A stretch of 64,000 nucleotides of DNA, taken from Isoptericola halalbus (GTDB lineage Bacteria > Actinomycetota > Actinomycetes > Actinomycetales > Cellulomonadaceae). Under the pieces are notes generated by a model. The model saw nothing but the letters and a program-made list of their open reading frames with translations. It did not search any database and was not told the DNA's origin. Numbering within the stretch: the stretch's first letter is position 1; every line of letters starts with the position of its first letter. The DNA is taken from contig VJZX01000002.1 in assembly GCA_009663185.1 (NCBI GenBank), positions 62,001-126,000 of the forward strand. The letters run 5' to 3'. This document shows, one piece after another, positions 9,508 to 18,805 of the stretch. The translations under genes and the position numbers were made by a program.

Positions 9508-10641
9508 ATGACCGCCACGGACACCGCCGACACCGCGGCCGGCATCGGGCCGATCGCCCAGCGCGCCGCCGCGCCGTCGACGCTGCCGACCATCACCGCC
9601 GGCTACCTCGCCTGGCGGCCCGCGACGCGCGACGACGCACCCGCGCTCCTCGAGCTGCGCAACACCATCGCCGAGGTCGACCGCGAGCCCTACCGCGAGG
9701 TGCTCGACGAGCTGCTCGAGCTGTTCGACGCCCCCTGGCGCCGTTTCGAGACCGACTCGCTGCTCGGCTTCGACGCCGACGGCGTCCTGCGCGCCTACGG
9801 CATGGTCGAGTCGATGCCGGGCGACATCACCACCGTGCGGGCGTACCTCTTCGGCGGCGTGCACCCAGAGCGCCGCGGCGAGGGCATCGGGCGGGAGCTG
9901 TTCGCGTGGCAGGTCGCGCGCGGCCGGCAGGTGCTCGCGGCGTCGGGCAAGGACGTGCCGGCCAGGCTCGCGGTCTTCGCCGAGGACGACGGGCCGGTGT
10001 CGAAGAACCACCTCTACGAGCGGGCCGGGTTCGCCGCACGCCGGTTCTACGCCGAGCTCATGCGCGACCTGCGCGACCTCGACGCCGCACCGCTGCCCGA
10101 CGTCGCGCTCGACGGGTCGCTGCGCCTCGTGCGGTTCGCCCCGGAGTATGACGGGGCCACCCGCCTGGCCCACAACGACGCCTTCCGGGACCACTGGGGC
10201 AGCGAGCCGCAGACGCCTGAGCAGTGGTCAGGCGACCGTGCTGGCTTCGCGCCGCAGTGGTCGTTCCTCGTGGTCGACGACGGGCCCGACGTCCCCGCGC
10301 TGCTCGCCGACCCCCGTACCGACGCCGACACGGCCACGGCCCTGCGGGCCGGAGAGCCGCTCGTCGTGGGTTACCAGCTCGCGTCACGGTTCGAGGAGGA
10401 CTGGGCCGTCCGCGGTTTCCCGTTCGGATATACCCACCTCCTCGGCGTCCGGCGCGCGTACCGGGGCCGCAAGGCCGCGATCGTGGCGCTCGCGGCCGGG
10501 ATGCGGGCGTTCGCCGACGACGGCATGCACTTCGCGGCGCTCGACGTCGACACGGCCAACCCGTCCGGCGCCGACGGCCTGTACGCGAGCCTCGGGTACG
10601 TCAAGACGCACGGGTCTCGGATGTACTCCGTGGAGCTGTGA
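9508..10641 (+). CDS. Tandem-GNAT N-acetyltransferase
   Basis: A 377-residue protein with two GNAT folds. The first (about 30-190) has the acetyl-CoA loop in HPERRGEGIGREL and the late motif NHLYERAGF. The second (about 195-377) has GVRRAYRGRKAAIVAL and the terminal LYASLGYVKTHGSRMY. Two-domain GNATs of this kind occur in antibiotic or aminoglycoside acetylation and in mycothiol synthase (MshD). The length and double domain resemble MshD-type proteins, but I cannot assign the acceptor substrate. The start is the ATG at 9508 (MTATDTADTAAG). It diverges from metH and converges on the single-domain GNAT at 10655-11101. Confidence 0.8.
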   Translation: MTATDTADTAAGIGPIAQRAAAPSTLPTITAGYLAWRPATRDDAPALLELRNTIAEVDREPYREVLDELLELFDAPWRRFETDSLLGFDADGVLRAYGMVESMPGDITTVRAYLFGGVHPERRGEGIGRELFAWQVARGRQVLAASGKDVPARLAVFAEDDGPVSKNHLYERAGFAARRFYAELMRDLRDLDAAPLPDVALDGSLRLVRFAPEYDGATRLAHNDAFRDHWGSEPQTPEQWSGDRAGFAPQWSFLVVDDGPDVPALLADPRTDADTATALRAGEPLVVGYQLASRFEEDWAVRGFPFGYTHLLGVRRAYRGRKAAIVALAAGMRAFADDGMHFAALDVDTANPSGADGLYASLGYVKTHGSRMYSVEL

Positions 10642-10654
10642 GGATCCGTGTTCC

Positions 10655-11101
10655 TCAGAGCGTGCCCGGACGGACCATCCACCGCTCCGGGTCGCCGAGC
10701 TCGGCGAACCCCACCTTGCGGTATAGCTCGTGCGCGTCCTCGGTGACGAGCATGATCCGCTTGAGCCGCAGCGGCTCGAGGTCGGCGACGACGCCCTCGA
10801 CGAGCCGGACGCCGACCCCGTTGCCGCGTGCCTCGGGATCGACGATCACGTCGCACAGCCACGCGAACGTCGCGCCGTCGGTCACGACGCGCGCGCAGGC
10901 GACCTGCTCGCCCGTCACGGCGTCGTACACCCCGTAGCTGCGCGACCCCGCGAGCGCGGCGTCCTGCACCTCGCGGGTTCGTCCCAGCGCCCAGTAGGCG
11001 TGCTGCGACAGCAGGCGGTGCACGCGGTCGGCGTCGATGCGGTCGGGGTCGGCGGAGAAGACGTAGCGGGTGGTCTCGGTCGCCTGGCTCATGGAGTCCA
11101 T
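10655..11101 (-). CDS. Single-domain GNAT acetyltransferase
   Basis: A 148-residue GNAT protein. The acetyl-CoA pyrophosphate loop is DPEARGNGVGVRLVEG (about 87-102) and the C-terminal motif is AHELYRKVGFAEL. The N-terminal part (HRLLSQHAYWALGRT, then GSRSYGVYDAVTGEQVACARVVTDGATFAWLCDVIV, split here only for reading) matches the small GNAT group of unknown acceptor that is common in bacteria. ATG codons at 11101 and 11092 are both possible; the second (MSQATE) would shorten it by three residues. It is transcribed towards the tandem GNAT gene, with 13 bases between the two stops. Confidence 0.85.
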   Translation of the reverse strand: MDSMSQATETTRYVFSADPDRIDADRVHRLLSQHAYWALGRTREVQDAALAGSRSYGVYDAVTGEQVACARVVTDGATFAWLCDVIVDPEARGNGVGVRLVEGVVADLEPLRLKRIMLVTEDAHELYRKVGFAELGDPERWMVRPGTL

Positions 11102-11142
11102 CCAACCAACCGGGTGTCGGTGGCCACACCTAGGGTCACACC

Positions 11143-11865
11143 ATGGACATCATCCTGGTTCCCGGATTCTGGCTGAACGCGTCCGCCTGGGACGCCGTCA
11201 TCCCGCCGATCGTCGGCGCCGGACACACGGTTCACCCGGTCACGCTGCCCGGAATGGAGTCGGTCGACGCGGACCGCTCCGGCATCACGCTCGAGGATCA
11301 TGTCGCGGCCGTGGTCGACGCCGTCGACGCGCTCGGCCCGGACGCGACCGTCGTGCTCGTGGGTCACTCCGGAGGCGGTGCCCTCATCCACGCAGCGGCC
11401 GACCGCCTGCCAGGCCGAGTGGCGCGCAACGTCTATGTCGACGCCGTCCCGCTGGGAGACGGTGGCGTGATCAACGACGAGCTGCCGGTCGTCGACGGCG
11501 AGGTCCCGCTGCCGGACTGGTCGGTGTTCGACGACGCCGATCTCGTCGACCTCGACGACGAGCTGCGCGGCACGTTCCGTACGACGGCGGTGCCCACGCC
11601 CGCGCGCGTCGCCTCCGACCCGATCACGCTGGTCGACGAGCGCCGCTACGACGTGCCGAGCACGATCATCGCGTGCGAGTTCTTCGAGGGGTTCGAGGGC
11701 CCGAGCCAGATGTACCGGCACTTCATCGGCGCCGACCACGCGTACACGCGCGAGCTCTCGCGGCTGCGCGACTACGAGATCGTCGACCTGCCCACCGGGC
11801 ACTGGCCGATGTTCACCCGGCCGGACGACCTCGGTCGCGCGATCGCCGACGCCGTGGCGCGCTGA
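11143..11865 (+). CDS. Alpha/beta hydrolase
   Basis: A 240-residue alpha/beta hydrolase fold protein with no signal peptide. The oxyanion region is LVPGFWLNASAWD (about 5-17), the nucleophile elbow GHSGGG carries the Ser near residue 71, and the catalytic His is in LPTGHWPMFT near 223. The lid is short. Similar proteins are annotated as esterases or salicylate-esterase-like; the substrate is unknown. The start is the ATG at 11143, about 40 bases from the divergent GNAT start, so the promoters must overlap. It ends 4 bases before the convergent topoisomerase gene. Confidence 0.85.
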   Translation: MDIILVPGFWLNASAWDAVIPPIVGAGHTVHPVTLPGMESVDADRSGITLEDHVAAVVDAVDALGPDATVVLVGHSGGGALIHAAADRLPGRVARNVYVDAVPLGDGGVINDELPVVDGEVPLPDWSVFDDADLVDLDDELRGTFRTTAVPTPARVASDPITLVDERRYDVPSTIIACEFFEGFEGPSQMYRHFIGADHAYTRELSRLRDYEIVDLPTGHWPMFTRPDDLGRAIADAVAR

Positions 11866-11869
11866 ACGG

Positions 11870-14359
11870 TCAGCCGATCGCCGCGACCGGGCCCGGGAGC
11901 GGCGTGCCGGAGCCGTCGCGCCGCTCGACCGGGGCAGGCAGCTCGACCGGCTGACCGCCCGTGCCGACGGCGCGCGGCGGCCCCTCGCCGACCCAGGCCA
12001 GGACGAGGGAGTCCTCGCCCTTGAGGAACCGGTGCGCGCGGACGCCGCCGGTACCGCGGCCCTTGCCGGGGTAGAGCTCGTACGGCGTCACCTTGACCGA
12101 GCCCCCGCCCGTGCCGGGCAGGGCGTCCGACGCTCCGGCCACGGTGACGACCTGGTGCAGGTCGCGCGTCCCGGCACGCACCACGCCGAAGAACACCACG
12201 CGCTGACGCGCGGCGAGCCGGATGCCGGCCATGCCTCCGGCGGCGCGACCCTGCGGACGCACGGCCGAGGCGTCGAAGTGCAGCAGGCTCGCGTCGGAGG
12301 AGACGAGGACGAGCTCGTCCTCGTCGCCCACGGGCGCAGCGCCGACGACGGCGTCTCCGTCCTTGAGCGCGATGACGTCCCACTCGTCCCTGTTGCTCGG
12401 CGCGTCACCCGCGATCACGCGCTTGACCACACCGTTCGCCGTGCCGAGGCCGAGCGTCGGCGCGTCGGACGTGAGCGGGACCACGGCGAGCGCCTGCTCG
12501 CCCGGCCGCAGCGCGACGAGCTCGCTCACGGGAACGCCGCCGGACAGCGACGGCGGACCGTCGGTGGGCGGCAGCGACGGCAGATCGAGCACGGAGATGC
12601 GCAGGAGGCGCCCCGCGGTCGTGACGAGCCCGACGTCGCCCCGCGTCGTCGCGGCGGTGTCGCCGCGCAGCGCGTCGTGCGCGTGCCGGCGTCCCGCGCG
12701 CTCCGGCGCCGCGTCGGCGCCCTCGCCCGACGTCCGCGCGAGCAGACCGGTCGCCGACAGCAGCACGCGCGTCGGGGAGTCCGCGATCTCGAGGCTGAGC
12801 GCGGGCACGTCCTTCTTGCTGCGGCCGTTCGTCGCGGCCGAGGCCGGCGTCACGCCGCCCGCGGAGTCGAGCAGCACGGTGCGGCGCGGGGTCCCGTAGG
12901 CCTTGGCGACCTCGCCCATCTCCCCGGACACGACGCCGCGCAGACGGGCGTCGTCGGAAAGGATCTCGGTCAGCTCGGCGATCTCGCGCTCGAGGTCGCT
13001 CTGCTCCTTCTCGAGCTCGATGCGCGAGAACTTCGTCAGGCGCCGCAGCTGCAGGTCGAGGATGTAGGTCGCCTGCGCCTCGGAAAGGTCGAACACGCTC
13101 ATGAGGCGCTCGCGCGCGGCGGCGGCGTCGTCGGAGGAGCGGATGACCTGGATGATCTCGTCGATGTCGACGATCGCGAGCAGGAGGCCCTCGACGAGGT
13201 GCAGGCGTTCCTTGCGCTTGCCGAGCCGGTACGCCGAGCGGCGGCGCACGACGTCGATCCGGTGGTCGACCCACACGCGCAGCAGCTCGAGCAGGCCCAG
13301 CGTGCGAGGCTGGCCGTCGACGAGCGCGACGTTGTTGATGCCGAACGAGTCCTCGAGCGGCGTCGTCCGGTAGAGCTGCTCGAGCACGGCCTCGGGGTCG
13401 AAGCCGGTCTTGACCTCGACCACGAGGCGCAGGCCGTGCATCCGGTCGGTGAGGTCCTGGACGTTGGTGACGCCCTGGATCTTCTTGGCCTTGACGCCCT
13501 CGGCGATCTTCTCGATCACCTTCTCGGGACCGACCGTGTAGGGCAGCTGGGTGACGACGATGCCCTTGCGGCGCGCCGTGACGTTCTCGACGCGCGCGGT
13601 CGCGCGGGTACGGAACGAGCCGCGGCCGGTGCGGTACGCGTCGCGCACGCCGTCGAGCCCGACGATCTTGCCGCCCGACGGCAGGTCGGGCCCGGGCACG
13701 AACCGCATGACGTCCTCGAGCGTCGCCTCGGGGTGCTTGAGCAGGTGCTGGCCGGCGGCGACGACCTCCACGAGGTTGTGCGGGGGCATGTTCGTGGCCA
13801 TGCCGACCGCGATGCCGGACGCCCCGTTGACGAGCAGGTTCGGGATCGCCGAGGGCAGCACCTCGGGCTGGGTGAGCTTGTTGTCGTAGTTCGGGACGAA
13901 GTCGACGACGTCCTCGTCCAGGCCGGCCGTCATGGACATCGACGGGGGAGCGAGGCGCGCCTCGGTGTACCGGGCGGCCGCGGGGCCGTCGTCGAGCGAG
14001 CCGAAGTTCCCATGGCCGTCGACCAGGGGCAGGCGCAGGGAAAAGTCCTGCGCGAGACGCACGAGCGCGTCGTAGATCGCCGCATCGCCGTGCGGGTGCA
14101 GCTTGCCCATGACCTCGCCCACGACGCGCGACGACTTCACGTGCGCTCGGTCGGGGCGCAGGCCCATGTCGGCCATCATGTAGAGGATGCGGCGCTGGAC
14201 CGGCTTGAGGCCGTCGCGCGCGTCGGGCAGGGCGCGGCTGTAGATGACGGAGTACGCGTATTCGAGGAACGACGTCTCCATCTCGGACGCGACGTCGATG
14301 TCGACGATCTTCTCGTCGAACGGCTCGTCGGTGGCGGGTGCGCTGGACTTGCGCGCCAT
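11870..14359 (-). CDS. parC: Type IIA topoisomerase subunit A (ParC/topoisomerase IV-like)
   Basis: 829 residues with the GyrA/ParC breakage-reunion domain: [15 protein letters not shown]-type start ([19 protein letters not shown]), the winged helix, and the catalytic Tyr in AARYTEARL. This is followed by a coiled coil and a C-terminal beta-pinwheel with degenerate repeats (for example [13 protein letters not shown] and [12 protein letters not shown]). No intact QRRGGKG GyrA box is visible, so I favour the ParC-like actinobacterial paralogue over gyrase. In the quinolone region [10 protein letters not shown] the position equal to GyrA Ser83 is Ala, while the later Asp is kept. The start is ATG 14359 (MARKSSAPA), because codons upstream are not family-like. 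The subunit B partner is outside the window. Confidence 0.9.
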   Translation of the reverse strand: MARKSSAPATDEPFDEKIVDIDVASEMETSFLEYAYSVIYSRALPDARDGLKPVQRRILYMMADMGLRPDRAHVKSSRVVGEVMGKLHPHGDAAIYDALVRLAQDFSLRLPLVDGHGNFGSLDDGPAAARYTEARLAPPSMSMTAGLDEDVVDFVPNYDNKLTQPEVLPSAIPNLLVNGASGIAVGMATNMPPHNLVEVVAAGQHLLKHPEATLEDVMRFVPGPDLPSGGKIVGLDGVRDAYRTGRGSFRTRATARVENVTARRKGIVVTQLPYTVGPEKVIEKIAEGVKAKKIQGVTNVQDLTDRMHGLRLVVEVKTGFDPEAVLEQLYRTTPLEDSFGINNVALVDGQPRTLGLLELLRVWVDHRIDVVRRRSAYRLGKRKERLHLVEGLLLAIVDIDEIIQVIRSSDDAAAARERLMSVFDLSEAQATYILDLQLRRLTKFSRIELEKEQSDLEREIAELTEILSDDARLRGVVSGEMGEVAKAYGTPRRTVLLDSAGGVTPASAATNGRSKKDVPALSLEIADSPTRVLLSATGLLARTSGEGADAAPERAGRRHAHDALRGDTAATTRGDVGLVTTAGRLLRISVLDLPSLPPTDGPPSLSGGVPVSELVALRPGEQALAVVPLTSDAPTLGLGTANGVVKRVIAGDAPSNRDEWDVIALKDGDAVVGAAPVGDEDELVLVSSDASLLHFDASAVRPQGRAAGGMAGIRLAARQRVVFFGVVRAGTRDLHQVVTVAGASDALPGTGGGSVKVTPYELYPGKGRGTGGVRAHRFLKGEDSLVLAWVGEGPPRAVGTGGQPVELPAPVERRDGSGTPLPGPVAAIG

Positions 14360-14549
14360 GCGGTGCGGCTCCCTGGGTCTGCTCGTGCATCGGGCTTGCG
14401 TGGCGCCCGACGGCGGACCGAGCCACCGTACGGACGTTCGAGAGAACCTTAGCCGCCGGCGCCGCCCCCGCCGCGAAGGCGGGCCGCGGAAGCCGGGAAC
14501 CACGCCCGCGGCGGTCCGGGGAGGACGACGGACCGCCGCGGGAGGCTTG

Positions 14550-15251
14550 TCAGACGCCGAAGGATGTCTGGTCGGCCGAGCTCGAGTCGGAGCCGGAGTC
14601 GGAGGACTCCGACCCGGACGACGGGCCGCTCCAGCCGCGTCCGGGCCGGTCGCCGTGCGGACCCGCGCCGAGCTCGGACTCGATCGCGTCGGCGACCTTC
14701 TCGGGCAGCTCGGCCGCGAGCTCGTCGGCCTGGTCCTGCGTCAGGCGCCCGTCCTCGACGGCCGCGGCGAGCCGATCGGTCGCCGCCGCGACGAGCGCGT
14801 CGGTCAGCGTGGACGTCTCGACGCCCTGAGCCTCGGCGACGGAGGCGAGCGTGGCACCGTCGGCGGACAGCGCCTCGCGCAGCTCGTCGGTCGACAGGCC
14901 GAGCGTCTCCGCCGCGACCCCGAGGTCGATCGCGTGCCCGAAGCCGCCGTGCCCCCCGTGTCCGCCGTGCCCGTGGCCGGGCCGCAGCGCGTCGGACTCC
15001 CCGAGCGCGTCCACGACGGCGTCGCGCTGCTCGGCCGTGATGGTGCCGTCGTCGACCAGTCCCTGCAGGGCCTCGCTCAGCAGCTCCGAGCGGTCGGGCC
15101 GGGACGTGCTCGAGTCGTCCGACGTGCTCTCGTCCGCCGTCTGCACGGCGCTCGTCACGTCCTGCGACGCCGCTCCTGCGGCGGTGACGCCGACGCCGAG
15201 CGCCGCGAGCCCGATCGCGCCCGCGATGGTGGCTTTCTGGATGGTGCTCAT
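14550..15251 (-). CDS. Secreted protein with a His/Gly-rich stretch and helical repeats
   Basis: A 233-residue protein. An N-terminal signal-like segment ([21 protein letters not shown], about 9-29, written here only as a segment) is followed by a Ser/Asp-rich linker. Then come two helical hairpins of the kind [19 protein letters not shown] / [10 protein letters not shown] / [34 protein letters not shown] stretch lies near residues 99-113. The tail is Gly/Ser/Asp-rich. Such helical-repeat secreted proteins are common in Actinobacteria and have no known function. The His cluster could bind metal, which is inference. The start is the ATG at 15251, preceded by an AGGAG-like sequence. It is divergent from the GNAT/acyl-CoA-synthetase gene. 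Confidence 0.75.
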   Translation of the reverse strand: MSTIQKATIAGAIGLAALGVGVTAAGAASQDVTSAVQTADESTSDDSSTSRPDRSELLSEALQGLVDDGTITAEQRDAVVDALGESDALRPGHGHGGHGGHGGFGHAIDLGVAAETLGLSTDELREALSADGATLASVAEAQGVETSTLTDALVAAATDRLAAAVEDGRLTQDQADELAAELPEKVADAIESELGAGPHGDRPGRGWSGPSSGSESSDSGSDSSSADQTSFGV

Positions 15252-15417
15252 GGTGGCTCTCCTGGGTCCTGCCCGGGCCTGTGCCCCGGGTTCGGACCCA
15301 CCGTTGCCCACGGGCCTGACGCGCCTCCGGAGCGCGGCTGTGAGGATCCTGTGCTCCCTGGGAGGACCCTGGGCGCGTGGCGAGACCCTCGTCGCACCCA
15401 CCGGTTAGCCTTCGACG

Positions 15418-18156
15418 GTGGACGCACCCCCTCACGCGCCGGGCGACGAGGCACCCGAGTACCCGCTCGAGTGGGAGGCCGACGTCGTGCTGCGCGACGG
15501 GACGACCACGCACGTGCGCCCCATCCGCACCGCCGACGCCGCGGCGCTCCAGCGCTTCCAGGAGTCGCAGTCGGAGCGCTCCTCCTACTTCCGGTTCTTC
15601 GCGCCTGTGCACAGCCTCACCGCGCGCGAGCTCACCCGCCTGACCCACGTCGACCACGACGAGCGCGTCGCGCTCGTCGCCGTCCGCCCGGGGACGCACG
15701 ACGACGGCGCCGAGCGGGAGGACATCATCGGCGTCGCCCGGTACGACAAGGTGGGCGACGGCGAGGCCGAGGTCGCGTTCAACATCGCCGACTCGATGCA
15801 GGGCAAGGGGCTGGGTTCGGTCCTGCTCGAGCACATCGCCGCGGCGGCGCGCGAGCGCGACATCCGCCGCTTCGTCGCCGACGTGCTGCCGCAGAACTCC
15901 TCGATGCTCAAGGTCTTCCGCGACGCCGGCTTCGAGGTCATGCAGCACCTCGACGACGGCGTGGTCTCGGTCGGGTTCGACATCGACCCGACCGAGCGCT
16001 CGCGTGAGGTCATGGCCGACCGCGAGCACCGCGCCGAGGCCCGCTCGATGCAGGGTCTGCTCTCGGCGCGGCGGGTGCTGCTCGTGGGTCCCGGGCCGGA
16101 CGGTCTCACCACCGAGGCGCACCTGGCCCGGCGTGTGGTCGAGGCGGCCGTCGCGGACCCGGGCGACACCGAGCTCGTCGTCCTCGGCGCGCCCGACCCC
16201 GTCCCCGAGGCGCGGCAGGTCACGGCCGCTGCCTCCTGGGACGAGGTGGGCGAGGTCGACCTCGCGCTGCTCGCCGTCGCGCCCGACGCCGCAGTCGACG
16301 CCGTCCGCCGGCTGGCCACCCGCGGCGCGCGCGGCGTCGTCGTGCTCGCGGCCGGCTACGCCGAGACGGGGGAGGCCGGCCTGGCGCGCCAGCGCGAGCT
16401 CGTGCGCACCGCGCACGCGGCCGGCATGCGCGTGGTCGGACCGGCGTCGTACGGCATCGTGACCACGACGCCGGGCGCGCGGCTGCACGCCGGCCTTGCC
16501 GAGCGTCCGCCCGCGCCGGGCGTCGTCGGCCTCTTCTGCCAGTCGGCCGCGGCGGCGGTCACCCTCACCGCGACGCTCGAGCGCCGCGGCCTGGGCGTGT
16601 CGTCCCTCGTGTCGGCGGGGCACCGCGCCGACGTCTCCGGCAACGACCTCATGCAGTACTGGGAGGACGACCCGGCCACCGAGGTCGTCTGCCTCTACCT
16701 CGAGTCGATCGGCAACCCGCGCAAGTTCTCGCGCATCGCGCGGCGGCTCGCCGCGGTCAAGCCCGTGGTCGTTGTCGTCGCGGGCCGCTCGGGCCAGGTC
16801 GTGCCGCCCGGCCACGCGGTGCGGGCCACGCACGCGCCCCGGCGCCTGCTCGACGAGATGCTGCGCCAGGCCGGCGTGATCCGCGCCGCCAACACGCACC
16901 AGCTCATGGACGTAGCCCAGGTGCTGGCGCACCAGCCGCTGCCGGCGGGCAACCGGGTCGGCATCCTCGCGTCCTCGGCCGCGCTCGCGGCCCTGGTCGC
17001 CGAGGCGGCCGCCGCGGTCGGGCTCGTGGTCGCCGCGTCGTCCGACTTCGTGCCGCCCGACGCGTCCGACGAGGACATCGCCCGCACGGTCGACGCGCTC
17101 TACGCGCCCGGGGCGTGCGACGTCGTCGTCGCGGTCGACGTGCCGGTCGTGCTGCCGCGCACCGGCGCGGTCGCGCGCGCCGTCGCTCAGGCCGCCGCGC
17201 GCACGGGGCGCACGACGGCCGCCTCCATGCTCGGTCTGCACGGCATGCCCGACGAGCTCGCCGCCCTCGCGCCCGACGGGCGCGAGGTGCGCATCCCGGC
17301 CTTCTCGACGCCCGAGGATGCCGTCACCGCGCTCGGCAAGGTCGTCGAGCACGCCCACCGGCGCACCGAGGACCAGGGCACGCACGTGCGGCCCGACGGC
17401 GTGCAGACGCGCCGTGCACGCCGTCTCGTCGAGGGCTGGCTCGCCGCGGGTGAGGGCGACGCCACCCGGGCGCTCACGCAGGACGAGGCCGCCGAGCTGC
17501 TCGCCTGCTACGGGCTCGACCTGTGGCGGTCGCGGCAGGTGCGCACCCCGGACGAGGCCGTGGCTGCGGCGGACGACCTCGGCTGGCCCGCCGTCCTCAA
17601 GAGCGCCTCTGCGGCCCTGCGGCACCGCGCTGACCTGGGCGGTGTGCGCCTGGACATCGCTGACGCGACCGAGCTGCGCGACGACGTCGAGCGGATGCGC
17701 GACGTCGCCGCGTCGGTGCTGGGCGAGACCGACGCCGTCTTCGAGGTGCAGCGCATGGCTCCCGTCGGCGTCGCGTGCGTGGTGCGCTCGGCTGAGGACC
17801 TGCTGTTCGGCCCGATGGTGTCCTTCGGTCTCGCCGGTGACGCGACCGAGCTGCTCGACGACGTCGCGCACGGCGTGCCGCCCTTGACGGACGTCGACGT
17901 GGCGGACATGGTGCGCACGGTGCGCGCGGCGCCGCGCCTGTTCGGCTACGGCGGCACGCCGGAGGTCGACGTCGACGCGCTCGAGGACGTCCTGGCACGC
18001 GTGTCGGTCATGGCCGACGACCTGCCCGAGCTCGCGTCGCTCGAGCTCTACCCGGTCGTCGTGGCGGAGTCGGGCGTGTCCGTGCTGCACGCCTCCGCGC
18101 GGCTGCGGCCCGCGGCCCGCCGCGCCGACGCGCTCCGGCGCGCGCTGCCGGGCTGA
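15418..18156 (+). CDS. GNAT / NDP-forming acyl-CoA synthetase fusion (type II Pat-like protein acetyltransferase)
   Basis: 912 residues. The N-terminal GNAT domain (about 20-200) has VRPIRTADAAALQRFQESQS and the CoA loop in MQGKGLGSVLLEHI. It is followed by a CoA-binding Rossmann domain (about 210-340), succinyl-CoA-ligase-like domains (SAGHRADVSGNDLMQYWEDD near 400) and an ATP-grasp-type domain (about 680-900, GWPAVLKSASAALRHRADLG). Lysine acetyltransferases of the Pat group combine these modules to acetylate acyl-CoA synthetases. This gene has the GNAT-first order reported for Streptomyces PatA-type proteins. Whether the synthetase part is catalytic is unclear, because the usual QSGA motif reads QSAA. 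The start is GTG 15418. The next gene begins 58 bases downstream in the same direction. Confidence 0.85.
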   Translation: MDAPPHAPGDEAPEYPLEWEADVVLRDGTTTHVRPIRTADAAALQRFQESQSERSSYFRFFAPVHSLTARELTRLTHVDHDERVALVAVRPGTHDDGAEREDIIGVARYDKVGDGEAEVAFNIADSMQGKGLGSVLLEHIAAAARERDIRRFVADVLPQNSSMLKVFRDAGFEVMQHLDDGVVSVGFDIDPTERSREVMADREHRAEARSMQGLLSARRVLLVGPGPDGLTTEAHLARRVVEAAVADPGDTELVVLGAPDPVPEARQVTAAASWDEVGEVDLALLAVAPDAAVDAVRRLATRGARGVVVLAAGYAETGEAGLARQRELVRTAHAAGMRVVGPASYGIVTTTPGARLHAGLAERPPAPGVVGLFCQSAAAAVTLTATLERRGLGVSSLVSAGHRADVSGNDLMQYWEDDPATEVVCLYLESIGNPRKFSRIARRLAAVKPVVVVVAGRSGQVVPPGHAVRATHAPRRLLDEMLRQAGVIRAANTHQLMDVAQVLAHQPLPAGNRVGILASSAALAALVAEAAAAVGLVVAASSDFVPPDASDEDIARTVDALYAPGACDVVVAVDVPVVLPRTGAVARAVAQAAARTGRTTAASMLGLHGMPDELAALAPDGREVRIPAFSTPEDAVTALGKVVEHAHRRTEDQGTHVRPDGVQTRRARRLVEGWLAAGEGDATRALTQDEAAELLACYGLDLWRSRQVRTPDEAVAAADDLGWPAVLKSASAALRHRADLGGVRLDIADATELRDDVERMRDVAASVLGETDAVFEVQRMAPVGVACVVRSAEDLLFGPMVSFGLAGDATELLDDVAHGVPPLTDVDVADMVRTVRAAPRLFGYGGTPEVDVDALEDVLARVSVMADDLPELASLELYPVVVAESGVSVLHASARLRPAARRADALRRALPG

Positions 18157-18214
18157 CGGAACGGGCGACAGCGGCAGGTGGCCGCGTGACCCAGGAGGGT
18201 GGGAGAATGCCCAG

Positions 18215-18805
18215 GTGCCCAACGCCACCACGCGCAAGAACCTCCGCGACGACCTGACCGCCCACGTCTACCGCGCGGGCTACTACCCCGAGCTCGTGGA
18301 CGACGTCCTCGACGTCGCGATCTCCGACGAGGCCGTCGTCGCGCACCTGGTGCAGGCCGAGACCACGTTCGACAGCGAGGTGCGGCGCCACCTGACCGTC
18401 CTGGCTCTCACGCCCACGCGGCTCGTGACCGCGCACGTCGACGACCACGAGGGCGACGCCGCCCACCCGTCGTCGGCCGCCGCGACGACCGAGGCCGTGC
18501 CGCTGACCGAGATCCGCTCGGTCGCCCTGACCCACATCGTCAACGAGCCGGCCCAGCACCGGCCCGGTGACAGCGCCTCCGAGCTCACGCTCGCCATCGG
18601 CTGGGGCGCGGTCTCACGCATCGACCTCGAGCCCGCCCAGTGCCCGGACCCGAGCTGCGAGGCCGACCACGGCCTGACGGGCCAGCTCACGCCCGACGAC
18701 GTCGTCGTGCGCGTCAGCGGCGCGGCCGAGGGACGCGACGCCGTGCGGCGCGCGGTCGCCTTCGCCCGCACGCTGTCGGCGGCGACCGGCGCCAGGGCTC
18801 GATGA
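18215..18805 (+). CDS. DUF5998 family protein
   Basis: A 196-residue soluble protein that I recognise as the actinobacterial DUF5998 family: TRKNLRDDLTAHVYRAGYYP at the N-terminus, then HLVQAETTFDSEVRRHLTVL and GWGAVSRIDLEPAQCPDPSC. No catalytic motif is evident and the function is unknown. The start is a GTG at 18215. The stop overlaps the ATG of the phosphodiesterase gene by 4 bases (ATGA), so the two are translationally coupled and probably functionally linked. Confidence 0.8.
   Translation: MPNATTRKNLRDDLTAHVYRAGYYPELVDDVLDVAISDEAVVAHLVQAETTFDSEVRRHLTVLALTPTRLVTAHVDDHEGDAAHPSSAAATTEAVPLTEIRSVALTHIVNEPAQHRPGDSASELTLAIGWGAVSRIDLEPAQCPDPSCEADHGLTGQLTPDDVVVRVSGAAEGRDAVRRAVAFARTLSAATGARAR

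Noticed and set aside
12032-14452. Open frame of 806 codons opposite the topoisomerase gene
   Set aside because: Antisense shadow; no domain pattern.
14449-18237. Open frame of 1,262 codons on the minus strand opposite the GNAT/acyl-CoA-synthetase fusion
   Set aside because: Antisense shadow of a well-supported gene. The real minus-strand gene here is in another frame (14550-15251).
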